Positions 43,170 to 54,210 of a stretch of 64,000 nucleotides of DNA are shown piece by piece. Under the pieces are notes generated by a model that did no database searches, was not told the DNA's origin, and was given only the letters and a program-made list of their open reading frames with translations. The stretch lies in assembly GCA_019096195.1 (NCBI GenBank), contig JAGTXK010000190.1:740172-804171 (forward strand), in the 5' to 3' direction. Source of the stretch: Boletus sp. NGJ. Taxonomy: Eukaryota; Basidiomycota; Agaricomycetes; Boletales; Boletaceae. The first letter of the stretch is position 1; the number at the start of each line of letters is the position of its first letter. Position numbers and translations under genes: made by a program.

Positions 43170-44781
43170 CAGTGACTCCCAAAACTGTTCCAATATCTAA
43201 CCCTGATGCAGTGCGTGAAGCACACTGCAAACACCTGTGGAAATGTCGCTTGGCTTTGGTGGGACAAATAATAGTACATACCCTTGGCTACCTATGGGCG
43301 CTTGGATCATGTGATTTTATCTAGAGGAAGTGGAGATATGGTTATTTTAAAACAGCAACTACATTGGAACAGTTTTGGAACTTTTGATGTGAGCATTAGA
43401 ATCTTTATGATATAAGGGGATAATTGCTGTTGTTTGGTGGTACAAACAAAGATATACATATAAATATCATGTCTGAGTCTAAAAATGTTCCCACACTTCT
43501 TGACTCTTAACCACTACCATCATGCAATCTCTCTCTACCAGTCAAAAAAACACTATCCTCTCTCAACTTAATTCTGGCCATTTCATCTGCTCTATTGCCT
43601 CTAGTACAGGTGTTGGCATTGCTACCATCTCTAGGCTTTGTTCCAAGGAGTGTTCTGACCTTCAAAAGTCTGCTGGAGGCTGTCCATCAAAGCTTTCCTT
43701 TGTTAATATTCGTCATGCTGTTTACCTTATCTCCAGTAATAAGGCAGAGAATGCTGTTCAGGTCACCAAAGCTCTCTCCACTATCACCAACCAGCCTCTC
43801 CATCCTAATACAGTTTATCATCATTTGAAAAAGATTGGTATAAAAGCCATAGTCAAGTCCAAATACCCACTACTCTCTACCAAACATCACAAGGCTCAGT
43901 TGGACTTTGCTTATGCTCATAAGGACTGGACTCTAGAGGACTAAAAGCAGGTGATATGGTCTGATGAGACCAAAATCAATCGTCTTGGGTCAGATGGTTG
44001 CAAATGGGCATGAAAAAAGCCAGGAGAGGGGCTTAGTGACAGATTAGTTGAGGGGACTTTGAAATTTGAAGGTGGTTCTTTGATGTTGTGGGGCTGTATG
44101 GCATGGGATGGGGTTGGCTATGCAACCAAAATTGATGGTAGGATGGATGGTGATCTCTACCTTCAAATTTTGAAGAATGAACTCCAGGATTCCTTGGAGT
44201 TCTATGATCTGAATCCTCCTGATGTCATCTTTCAACAAGATAATGACCCCAAGCATACTTGCAAAAAGGTCAAGGAGTGGCTGGAAGAGCAGGAATTTAG
44301 GACCATGGTATGGCCTGCACAGTCTCCTGACCTCAATCCCATAGAACATATCTGGCTTCACCTCAAAAGGAAGCTGGCAGACTATGAGGAGCCTCCTAAG
44401 GGAATAGAGGAGTTGTGGAGAAGAACTCAGGAGAAATGGAATGAGATACTAGCTGAGGTGTGTCAGGGATTGATTGAAAGCATGCTTCAGAGGGTTCAGG
44501 CAGTGCTTAAAGCCAAAGGAGGATATACCAAGTACTGATATATACCAAATACCCTTATGATAATCAAAAGTTCCAAAACTGTTCCAATGTAGTTGCTGTT
44601 TTAAAATAGCCATATCTCCACTTCCTCTGGATCCAATCACATGATCCAAGCGCCCATAGGTAGCCAAGAGTATGTACTATTATTTGTCCCACCAAAGCCA
44701 AGCGAAATTCCCATGGATGTTTGCAGTGCACTTCATGCACTGCATTAGGGTTAGGTATTGGAACAGTTTTGGGAGTCACTG
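43170..44781 (+). mobile_element. Tc1-like transposon 1, structurally complete
   Basis: 1612 bp from CAGTGACTCCCAAAACTG to its inverse, with TA at 43168-43169 and 44782-44783. Each terminal repeat is about 210 bp and is bounded by the motif CCAAAACTGTTCCAAT facing out (43178-43194 and 44757-44773) and facing in (43363-43378 and 44573-44588). It inserted into CTATG-type repeat sequence. Confidence 0.93.
43522..44538 (+). pseudogene. Transposase of Tc1-like transposon 1, two stops
   Basis: 339 codons in one frame from the ATG at 43522. The N-terminal helix-turn-helix is present (SQKNTILSQLNSGHFICSIA, TGVGIATISRLCS), then HAYAHKDWTLED-like sequence and a TAA stop at 43942-43944 where the sister copy has TGG, then VIWSDETKINRLGSDG (Asp), a TGA at about 44011 where the sister has TGG, DVIFQQDNDPKHTCKKVKEW (Asp) and WPAQSPDLNPIEHIWLHLK (Glu). 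Both stops are G-to-A changes of Trp codons. The catalytic DD34E triad is otherwise intact. Confidence 0.88.
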
Positions 44782-44783
44782 TA

Positions 44784-45088
44784 CTATGAACAGAGTATGA
44801 GACATTGTCATAGTACTATCAAACCACTATTCAGTTGGACCCTCACTATGAGCACTATGTTACTATTCAGTACTGTCCAGCACTGGATAGTTAGTCCTGT
44901 TTTTACTGATGCAAACTGTACAACCCTTTTTCAGACAGATTATATTGCCAGTTGGAATTCCAATGTCCAAAAGTGTCTTGTCACTGATTTTGGAGAGGAT
45001 ATCTGGCCCAATGTGTTGTGTGGTGAGTTTGTGCTCATATGTAGTAGTGTTATAAACACCAAGATTAGTTTCTGCATACTTGAGAAAG
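44784..45088 (+). other. Repeat flank with an inverted counterpart at 51115-51275
   Basis: Bases 44785-44925 match the reverse complement of 51115-51275 (GGACCCTCACTATGAGCAC, TGTCCAGCACTGGA). The rest, to 45088, has a short frame (CLVTDFGEDIWPNVLCGE) with protein-like character and no recognised family. Confidence 0.55.
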
Positions 45089-47019
45089 TGTTACAACCTT
45101 CGTAACTTGGTGACACATTACTGAGTAATCGACCTTCTAGTTGATTACTGGACTAGCTGGACTTGAGCAAATGGCTCCCTAGGCCCAAATTCCCTAGATA
45201 TGGGGTACTGACAGCTAGCTTTACATAGAGTCTCCTCTGAGTGTAAGGAATGTCCCTACAACCAATGGCAGAGTCTTGGACTTTGATCAGAACCCTGTCT
45301 GTGTTGATGTTTCCGCTAATTAAGCATGTGAACGATTCTGTCTGTGGATAACAAGAAGACCACACAAGTGCAAGGTGATGAGAAGAAGTATCACAAGCAC
45401 AAGTGATATCACTTCCAGAGTGGGCGCAGACCCTGAAGTGAGATGGAACTGAGAATGGGGTAGATTACACAGTGTGAGGTGTAGATCAAGATTAGGAAGA
45501 TACAAGGGGGATTGGCTAACTATATATAGGTTTCTACCCCTTTAGGGCAGGCATAAGCAGAGTTACCATAAAGAGAAATGAGAGCCAAATCACGAACAAG
45601 GCTGGAAGTGATGAAATATAGGCTATGTACAAGAGAACATAGCCAAGGAGGCAGTGTCTGATGTGAAGCATAGATAAAGGATAAAACAGAAAATAAAGAG
45701 GACACAGGATAAAAGGAATAGCCATCAGAGAGATCTGAGATTTCATAGATGGCCACTTACTGCCTAAAAGGTGGTGTTGTGAAACGATCACTTATTATAC
45801 CACCTATTTATTAGCACTCCTACCTACACTTTCGCACTACCTATAGACGATACACTCGCCTACTACAACCAACCTCCACCCTAACCTCACCCCGCATACA
45901 CCTAGAGTAGTCACTCACCGTATCCTCCCTCATATGATACACCACACAACCACATACATCCACGTACGCTTTCACTAGTCGTACCCTCGTCATATCCTTT
46001 ACACTACGACACCAAGTAGCCTCACGGCTAAACCCCGGCTTCACAGCCACAAGCAAGGCCCGCACGCCTATAAACTACGCCACCCCTCATGGACCTACCT
46101 GATGCAGCGCTCAGTAGCCACATAACGTGATACAATGCTGTACGATGACAATAACCCCTTTGTTACGTATGCGCTCGTTATGTGCACGCCCCCCGTAGAC
46201 AGTACCTGACGCAGAGCTCGGTACACTACACAAGTACTAATCAGGAGCTCGCCTCCAGATCCTCGAATCCCCCGCTCGATCCCCGATCCCCAGCTCACAC
46301 TGTAGATCACCCCTCATGCCGCCAAGTACTAATCAAGCCCATGCTAGATTAACCCAAGTACTGATCAGACGAACGTCAGATCACAAGACCTAGACAAGAT
46401 CCGATCCGTCACCCGACACGATCTCATCTTGATACCAGATCCAACGATCACCCTATGCGATGCCTTACGCATCACCCCTCTATTTCCCTTGTCGCTTCAT
46501 TCCTATCTATTAGTTTCCCCCCTAGATATATCACACGTAGCCACGCCTAGAGCACTCCGGACTACATTTCACCTACATGCGCATACCACACGCATCTCAT
46601 TCCACCGTTTCCCCTTTTTGCCATTGGACACTAACATTTCCTCGTTCCTGTGATGTCATACCCAGTACCCTACGACGTCATAGCATAGCACGGTCCGTGT
46701 GCCACTACCGGTAGTATATAAGTAGCCAGTAGAGTACCATGTTTCCCTTAGTCTTGAAATTGCCTTTCTCTCTGTCACATATTGCTTTAGTTAGCAACGC
46801 TTCAGATATTAGGTCTAGGTTTCTTTCTTTTGTTCATTGCAAGTTCCTTTCATGTTGTCGAGGGAGGTGCCAAGTGCCAGATGTTCTCCCACAAGGAAGC
46901 TTTCCCATGTCGTCTCTAAGGAGTCAAATGAGAGGTCTCCCCACAAGTCATTGATGACTGGGAATGGGGGAAGTACAAAGGGAAGGGGAAAAGGTGTACT
47001 CTCTTCATTACCTATAACA
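45089..47019 (-). mobile_element. Solo LTR, TGTTA family, split by another LTR
   Basis: From TGTTACAACC to CCTATAACA with identical flanks GAAAG (45084-45088 and 47020-47024). Removing the nested LTR at 45780-46852 and its 5-bp duplication leaves about 853 bp, similar to the 890-895 bp of the related copies. Confidence 0.85.
45780..46852 (+). mobile_element. Solo LTR, TGAAA family, sense orientation
   Basis: 1073 bp from TGAAACGATCAC to AAGTTCCTTTCA, flanked by TGTTG on both sides (45775-45779 and 46853-46857). A TATATAAG box at 46715-46722 is followed by the predicted transcript start AGTCTTGAAATT at 46750-46761, identical to the first 12 bases predicted for chromovirus 1. Other copies: 49402-50415 and 47293-47703 (same strand), 59307-60390, 61537-62581, 18126-18493 and 52439-53179 (opposite strand). 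Confidence 0.9.
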
Positions 47020-47292
47020 GAAAGTGCAAAAGCTGGGATGGGAACAGAAATGGAGGCAGGACTGATTTTTCTGAGACATTATGAGTGGGATGTAGTTTGA
47101 ACTGGAGTGGATTGGCTATTTTTGAACCCAGATTGAGGAAGCAAATTAGCTAGCATCTGAAGGACAAGAACCAATGTAAGTGAGTTGACATCTGATGGCC
47201 CAGGCCCAGGATTCAGAGATGGTAGTGGCTGTGGAGGAGTCTACACATGTGCCTTACAAGCCGGGTGTAGGAATGGTGCCTTGTTGGCAATA
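47020..47292. other. Unassigned sequence between LTRs
   Basis: 273 bp with no recognisable gene or repeat unit. Confidence 0.4.
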
Positions 47293-47703
47293 TGAAACGA
47301 TCACCGTTGATACCACCTATTTATTAACACCCCCACTACACTTTCACACAACCTACAGATGATACACTCGCCTACCATCCACCAACCTCCACCCTAGCCT
47401 CATCTCGCACACACCTAGAGTAGTCACTTACTGTATCCTCCCCCATACGATATACCACATACCGCATACACCCACATATGCTTTCACTAGCCGTACCCTC
47501 GTTGTACCTGTTACGCCTACGACACCAAGTAGCCTCACGGCTAACCCCGGCGTTCATTGCCACAAGCACAGGCCCGCACACCTCTAAACTACCACCCTCC
47601 ATGGACCTACCTGACACAGCGCTCAGTAGCCACCCAGTGTATCATAATGCCCTGTACGATGACAATAACCCCCTTGTCATGTATACACTCATTACATGCA
47701 CAC
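47293..47703 (+). mobile_element. Truncated TGAAA-family solo LTR
   Basis: Starts TGAAACGATCACC and follows the LTR at 45780 for about 410 bp, up to CATTACATGCACAC, where the TGTTACG-family LTR at 47704 begins. Its missing second half is not found on the other side of that LTR, as it should be after a simple insertion. Confidence 0.82.
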
Positions 47704-48669
47704 TGTTACGGTTACCGAAGGGGGCACATCTTTTCCCCTTCCCTCTCCCCCCGTAGGCCTATGGGATGACCTCTTCTTCGACTCTGACCAGGGATTCCCC
47801 CGCAACCCCAACTCAGGCATCGCCCCATTCGGAACTACCTTTCTAGGAAGTTATTTGTAACTCCCTTTTTAGGAACCTACCCGTTTGGTATGGACACCGC
47901 CTTCCTATTTCATTGATATATGTCTTCTTCCTTCTTGATCTGATCATTGACATTGCCTCCTCAGCTGTGTTCTCTCGTACACAGCCCAGTATTCCTACCT
48001 TCCTGTTTCGATTCATGCCTTGATCCACTTATAGTAATCTCTTGTCTGCGACTAGATATTACTATACTCGTCACGAAGCCTGCCCTAGAGGGGCAAGGTC
48101 TATAAATAGGGACGCGGGCCCTTCATGTAACCTTAACCTAGATCTACACATCTTCCCGTGTAATCTACCGCTTCTCCCGCCAAGGTTCCACTTCACCTCA
48201 GAAGCCTTCTCCCGTGCTCTGGAGGTGTTCGCCCTCGTGCTTGTGATCATCCTCCTCTTCACTTCGCACTTGTGTGCTGTCGTTGCCGTAACCGGCTCCT
48301 AAAGCTTCGGCAACTCCAACAACCAACAGGGGAGATTGGTCCGTGCAAGCCCAGGACTCCACCACTGGCAACTTGTATAAGCCTAGGACTCTGCCACTGG
48401 CACTAGGCCATGTAAGCCCAGAGATCTAGTTTCTGGCCTCCACATCTGGTCTGCCCTTCCTTCTTGGAGGATTGTGCCACTGTTGGTAAATCCAAGACTC
48501 CGCCATTGGTCGTAGAGGTAACAACAGGACTCTACGTAAAGCTAGCAGCGGTCCCCAGTCAGAGGAATCATTGGGCCTCTGAAGGTATTTTCCCCTCAAG
48601 TCCTGCTAGTCCTATAATCAAACAGGGTTGATTATACGGGAATGTGTCACATTGTTACCCGGCGTAACA
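47704..48669 (+). mobile_element. TGTTACG-family LTR with mismatched flanks (recombinant)
   Basis: 966 bp from TGTTACGGTTACC to CGGCGTAACA. The left flank is CACAC, inside a TGAAA-family LTR; the right flank is GAACA, inside the terminal repeat of a Tc1-like element. The lack of a target duplication shows that the two sides come from different insertion events. Confidence 0.85.
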
Positions 48670-48830
48670 GAACAGTTTTGGGACTTTTGATGCAAGCATT
48701 AGAATCTTTATGATATAAGGGGATAATTGCTGTTGTTTGGTGGTACAAACAAAGATATACATATAAATATTATGTTCAAGTCTAAAAATGTTCCCACACT
48801 TCTTGACTCTTAACCATTACCATCATATGA

Positions 48831-50860
48831 TCTCTCTCTGCCACTCAAAAGAACACTATCCTCTCTCAACTTGATTCTGGCCATTCCATCTGCTCCATTG
48901 CCTCTAGTACAGGTGTTGGCATTGCTACCATCTCTAGGCTTTGTTCCAGGGAGCATTCTGACCTTCAAAAGTCTGCTGGAGGCCATCCATCAAAGCTTTT
49001 CTCTATTAATATTTGTCATGCTGTTCACCTTATCTCCAGTAATAAGGCAGAGAATGCTGTTCAGGTCACCAAAGCTCTCTCCACTATCACCAACCAGCCT
49101 CTCCATCCTAATACAGTTTGTCATTATTTGAAAAAGATTGGTATGAAAGCTGTAGTCAAGTCCAAACGCCCACTACTCTCTGCCAAACATTACAAGGCTC
49201 AGTTGGACTTTGCTTATGCTCATAAGGACTGGACTCTAGAGGACTGGAAGCAGGTGGTATGGTCTGATGAGACCAAAATCAATCGTCTTGGGTCAAATGG
49301 TCGTAAATGGGCATGGAAAAAGCCAGGAGAGAGGCTTAGTGACAGATTAGTTGAGAGGACTTTGAAGTTTGGAGGGGGTTCTTTGATGTTGTGGGGCTGT
49401 ATGAAACATTCACTCATGATACCCATTATCTATTAGCACCCCCTCTACACTCTCACACTACCTATAGATGATACACTCACCTACCATTCACCAAGCTTCA
49501 TCCTTGCCTCACCTTACACACACCTAGAGTAGTCTCTCTATATCCTTCACTATATGATATATCACACCACCATCTATACCTACATATGCTTTTACTAGTT
49601 GTACCCTCATTGTACTTGCTACACCTATGACACCAAGTAGCCTCATGGCTAACCCTGGCATCCACTGCCACAAGCATGGGCCCATACGCCTCTAAACTAC
49701 ACCACCCCATAGATCATACCTGATGCAGCACTCAGTATACCACACCCACTGTGGACATGCCTGATGCAGTGCTCAGCATCCACACCAAGGCTACTAATCA
49801 GGAGTTCACCTCCAAATCCTCAACTCACCCGTCTAACCCCTGATCCTCAGCTCACACCGTAGATCACCTACCACACCGTCACAAGTACTAACCAAGCAAT
49901 GCTAGATCAACAAGTTATTTATAGGGTATATATTCTGAGTGCTCTGACCATTCCAAGTTCCCAACTGGAACCATCCTGAGCATTCCGAACATTCCGAGCA
50001 TTCCGACCAGAACACTCCCAGAACCCTTCAGAAGCCCTACACTTAGATTTCCCCTTTCACTTCATCTCCTATCTATTAGTTTCTTTCAATATATCACAAT
50101 GCAGCCATGCCCAGAGCATCATGGACTACTGTTTCACTTACATGCATATACCACATGCATCTTATTCCACCATTTCTCCCTTTTACTATTAGACACTAAC
50201 ATTCTTTGTTCCTGTGATGTCATACCCAGTACCTATGACATCATAGCATAGCACAGTCTGTGCACCACTATTGGTAGTATATAAGTAGCCAGTAGAGTAC
50301 CCTGTTTTGCTTAGCTTTGAAATTGCCTCTTACTCTCTCGCATATTGCTTTAGTTAGCAACACTTAAGATATCAGGTTTAGGTTTCTTTCTTCTGTTCAT
50401 TGCAAGTTCCTTTCACTATATGGCTTGGGATGGGGTTGGCTATGCAACCATGATTGATGGTAGGATGGATGGTGATCTCTACCTTCAAATTTTGAAGGAT
50501 GAACTCCAGGATTCCTTGGAGTTCTATGATCTGAATCCTCCTGATGTCATCTTTCAACAAGATAATAACCCCAAGCATACTTGCAAAAAGGTCAAGGAGT
50601 GGCTGGAAGAGCAGAAATTTAGGACCATGGTATGGCCTGCACAGTCTCTTGACCTCAATCCCATAGAACATATCTGGCTTCACCTCAAAAGGAAGCTGGC
50701 AGACTATGAGGAGCCTCCTAAGGGAATAGAGGAGTTGTGGAGAAGAACTCAGGAGAAATGGAATGAGATACCAGCTGAGGTGTGTCAGGGATTGATTGAA
50801 AGCATGCCTAGGAGGGTTCAGGCAGTGCTTAAAGCCAAAGAAGGATATACCAAGTACTGA
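48831..50860 (+). pseudogene. Transposase of Tc1-like transposon 3, split by an LTR
   Basis: The first part, to 49401, has NTILSQLDSGHSICSIASST, WTLEDWKQVVWSDETKINRL (first Asp, both Trp codons intact here) and GGGSLMLWGCM at the LTR border. The second part, from 50421, has AWDGVGYATMIDGRMDGDLY, DVIFQQDNNPKHTCKKVKEW and WPAQSLDLNPIEHIWLHLK, ending GYTKY at 50860. The start codon is lost: ATG is displaced to ATGATC out of frame. It is a close sister of transposon 1 and shows what that copy's Trp codons were. Confidence 0.85.
49402..50415 (+). mobile_element. Solo LTR, TGAAA family, in Tc1-like transposon 3
   Basis: 1014 bp from TGAAACATTCAC to AAGTTCCTTTCA, flanked by CTGTA (49397-49401) and CTATA (50416-50420), a 5-bp target duplication with one G/A change. 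Confidence 0.87.
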
Positions 50861-51114
50861 TATATACCAAATACCCTTATGATAATCAAAAGTTCCAAAA
50901 CTGTTCCAATGTAGTTGCTGTTTTAAAATAGCCATATCTCCACTTCCTCTGGATCAAATCACATGATCCAAGTGCCCATAGGTAGCCAAGGGTATGTACT
51001 ATTATTTGTCCTACCAAAGCCAAGCGAACTTCCCACGGGTGTTTGCAGTGCACTTCACACACTGTATTAGGGTTAGGTATTGGAACAGTTTTGGGAGTCA
51101 CTGTATAGGCTTCA

Positions 51115-51275
51115 TCCTTCATCAGTAAAAACAGGACTAACTGTCCAGTGCTGGACAGTACTGGACAGTAACATAGTGCTCATAGTGAGGGTCCAACTGG
51201 ATAGTGGTTTGATAGTACTATGACAGTGTCTCATAGTCTGTTCATAGTGTGGCCATAGTCTGTCATAGTATTCTC
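51115..51275 (-). repeat. Inverted copy of 44785-44925 with an empty Tc1 site
   Basis: Reverse complement of the right flank of Tc1-like transposon 1. It continues, without any transposon, into the reverse complement of that element's left flank (GAGAATACTATGACAGACTAT), so this copy carries the unoccupied target. Confidence 0.75.
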
Positions 51276-52234
51276 TGTTATGCCAGGTAACAATGTGACA
51301 CGTTCCCATATAATCAACCCTGTTTGATTATAGGACTAGCAGGACTTGAGGGGAAAATACCTTCAGAGGCCCAATGATTCCTCTGACTGGGGACTGCTGC
51401 TAGCTTTACGTAGAGTCCTGTTGTTACCTCTACGACCAATGGCGGAGTCTTGGATTTACCAACAGTGGCACAATCCTCCAAGAAGGAAGAGCAGACCAGA
51501 TGCAGAGGCCAGAAACTAGATCTCTGGGCTTACACAGCCTAGTGCTGGTGGCGGAGCCCCAGGCTTACGGGGTCAGTGGCGGAGTCCTAACCTAACACAG
51601 ACCAACCTCTGTTGGTCGTTGGAGTTGCCGAAGCTTTAGAAGCGGGTAACGGCAATGAGGCCACACAAGTGCATAGTGATGAGAAGGATGATCACAAGCA
51701 CAAGGGCAATCACCTCCAGAGCAAGAGCAAGGCTTCTGAGGTGAAGTGGAACCGGTAGCAGGAGAAGCTGTTAGATTACACAGGAAGAAGTGTAGATCTA
51801 GGTTAAGGTTACATGAAGGGCCCACATCCCTATTTATAGGCCTTGCCCATCTAGGGCAGGCTTCATATCGAATATAGTAATCATAGGTTGCAGACGAAAG
51901 ATTACTATAAGAGGATCAAGGCATGAGTCAAAATGGAAGGAATAGGAACACTGGGCTGTGTACAAGAGAGCACAGCCGGGGAGGCAATGTCTATGATTGG
52001 ATCAAGAAGGAAGGCATATATCAATGAAATAAAGAAGGCAGTGTCCAGACCAAACGGGTAGCTTTCTGAAGAGGAAATTATGAGTAACTTCCTAGAAAGG
52101 AGGTTCCGGATGGGGCGATGCCTGAGTTGGTGTCATGGGGGAATCCCTGGTCCGAGTCGAAGAATAGATTGTCCCACAGTCCTACAGGAGGTGAGGGAAG
52201 GGGAAAAGATGTACCCCCTTCAGTAACCATAACA
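51276..52234 (-). mobile_element. TGTTACG-family LTR, inverted, mismatched flanks (recombinant)
   Basis: 959 bp from TGTTATGCCAGG to AACCATAACA. The left flank is TTCTC and the right flank TGTTC, the latter inside a Tc1 terminal repeat. TGTTC is the complement of the GAACA that flanks the LTR at 48669. Confidence 0.85.
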
Positions 52235-52436
52235 TGTTCCAATATAGTTGCTGTTTTAAAATAGCCATATCTCCACTTCCTCTGGATTAAATCACATGAT
52301 CCATGCGCCCATAGGTAGTCAAGGGTATGTACTATTATTTGTCCCAGCAAAGCCAGGCGAAATTCCCACGGATGTTTGCAGTGCACTTTGTGCACTGCAT
52401 CAGGGTTAGGTATTGAAATAGTTTTGGGAGTCACTA
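52235..52436 (-). mobile_element. Displaced left terminal repeat of Tc1-like transposon 3
   Basis: 202 bp from TGTTCCAATATAG to TTTTGGGAGTCACTA, then TA. It is one nearly complete ~200-bp Tc1 terminal repeat cut exactly at the LTR border, with no transposase attached. Confidence 0.85.
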
Positions 52437-52438
52437 TA

Positions 52439-53179
52439 AGTGGAATGTAGTCCATGATGCTCTAGGCATGGCTACATTGTGATATATCAAAAGGAACCAT
52501 TTGATAGGGATGGAGAGATGAAATGAAAGGAGAAATCTAGGTGTAGGGCTTCTGGAGGGTTCTGGGGGTGTTTTGGTTGAGATGCTCAGAATACTTGGAA
52601 GGCTTGGGGTGGTTCCGGTTGGAAACTTGAGATGGTTGGAGCACTTGGAATATGTACCCTATAAATAGCTTGTTGATCTAGTGTTGCTTGATTAGTACTT
52701 GTGACGGTGTAATAGATGATCTATGGTGTGAGCTGAGAATCAGGGACTGAGTGAAGGAATCAAGGATCTGGAGGTGAACTTCTGATTAGTAACCTTGGTG
52801 TGGATGCCAAGCGCTGCATCAGGCATGTCCACAGTGGGTGTAGTATACCAAGTGCATCAGATATAATCTATGGGGCATTGTAGTTTAGTGGTGTGCAGGC
52901 CTGTGCTTGTGGCAATGAACACTGGGGTTAGCTGTGAGGCTACTTGGTGTCATAGGTGTAATGGGTACGACAAGGGTATGACTAGTGAAAGTGTACGTGG
53001 GTATAGTCAGTGGTGTGGTGTATTGTTTGGGGGAGAATACAATGAGTGACTACTGTAGGTGTATGCAAGGTGAGGTGAGGATGGAGTTTGGTTCGTGATA
53101 GGCTAATGTATTGTCTATAGGTGGTGCGAGAGTGTAGAGAGGTGATGATAAATAATAGGTATTACGAGTGAACATTTCA
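52439..53179 (-). mobile_element. Truncated TGAAA-family solo LTR
   Basis: Starts AGTGGAATGTAGTCCATGATG, which matches from about position 285 of the complete copies, and runs to the end TTTCA at 53179. The first ~280 bp are missing; the truncation point is the Tc1 target TA. Confidence 0.8.
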
Positions 53180-54210
53180 AGGATATCAATGAAGATGCTG
53201 ATGAAGAGGCTGATAACAAGTGCAGCAGCATCTCGTCCATCTCAACTGATGACTCACAATACCCACTGCCACACACAAATCTAGCCATCCATGTGGTGAC
53301 CATTGGATGTCTGCACGCCTACCAACTTTCTTCTACCCCAACTTCAATTCAAATAAGGTCCATATCTACTCAACTAATCACTTCAAGGCCCTCTCTTTTG
53401 TTGATGGATACTTCAATGAGATCAAGCTTGAACTCAAGTCAAAGCCTTCATTACCACTGGATTTATTCTGGCCATTAAGTACAATGATGACTACCATCCT
53501 ACTGCCTTCTATGGCACCTTTCCTACCACTTAATATATGTGAAGTGACCTCCAGGTAAAGTATATCTCATTGATGGTAATTGATGTGCAACTGCATACCT
53601 GGATCAGGGCAAATTCTTTCAGCAATGCACACCCACTGCCAACCCCCTCTTTTCAATTGAAAAAATCAGATTCATGTGATCTGCATGTGGAGTCTTATAA
53701 CTCCATGGCAAAGTCAAGATTGCCAAAGGCATTGACTTAATCTTACAGTTACCACTACCCAATGAGAATCTCATTGCCTCTCTACTCAGCTGGCAGCACC
53801 TCAATGAGCCCCTCACCTATGACCAGCTGAAACCCAAGGTAGATGCACACATTTACCAGCTCACCCACCACCTTAAAGTAAAATAGGACACATTCTATCA
53901 TAAGTATGGTGATGCCAACACTGTACCACCCTCATATATGCCTCGCTCATTATTCCAACTTACTAACTGACTTCTAACCTTTTGCCTTCAGACCTGATCT
54001 ATATAATACAAATTTTTGGAAAAACCCAGCACTTCAAGTGATATCCTTTTCTCTTTCCCCCTTTTTTTTTATCTAACTGACTGATAGGATCAAGGATTGA
54101 GCTGATCAGTGTGGGTTATTCTACTGCACCAATCCATATGTCCATTTTTTTCTTTTCATGCCCTTTTGGGGCAAAGATTTCTTTTTTACATTGCTTGTGT
54201 TACAACTATC
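53180..54210 (+). pseudogene. Decayed element-derived coding sequence
   Basis: Two frames are protein-like over 53190-53560: one with DADEEADNKCSSISSISTDD, another with KVHIYSTNHFKALSFVDGYF and NEIKLELKSKPSLPLDLFWP. Later stretches (LLSWQHLNEPLTYDQLKPK-like, about 53790-53850) also look coding. Stops are frequent. I cannot name the family. Bases 53960-54210 are pyrimidine-rich with no coding signal. Confidence 0.35.

Larger units (their letters stand above)
48670..51103 (+). mobile_element. Tc1-like transposon 3, main part (left terminal repeat missing here)
   Basis: Begins inside the inner edge of the left terminal repeat (GAACAGTTTTGGGACTTTTG) and runs to the right end GGGAGTCACTG at 51103. 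A TGAAA-family LTR sits in it at 49402-50415. The missing 202 bp of the left end are at 52235-52436 in reverse orientation. 202 + 732 - 5 + 683 gives 1612 bp, exactly the size of transposon 1. Confidence 0.85.
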
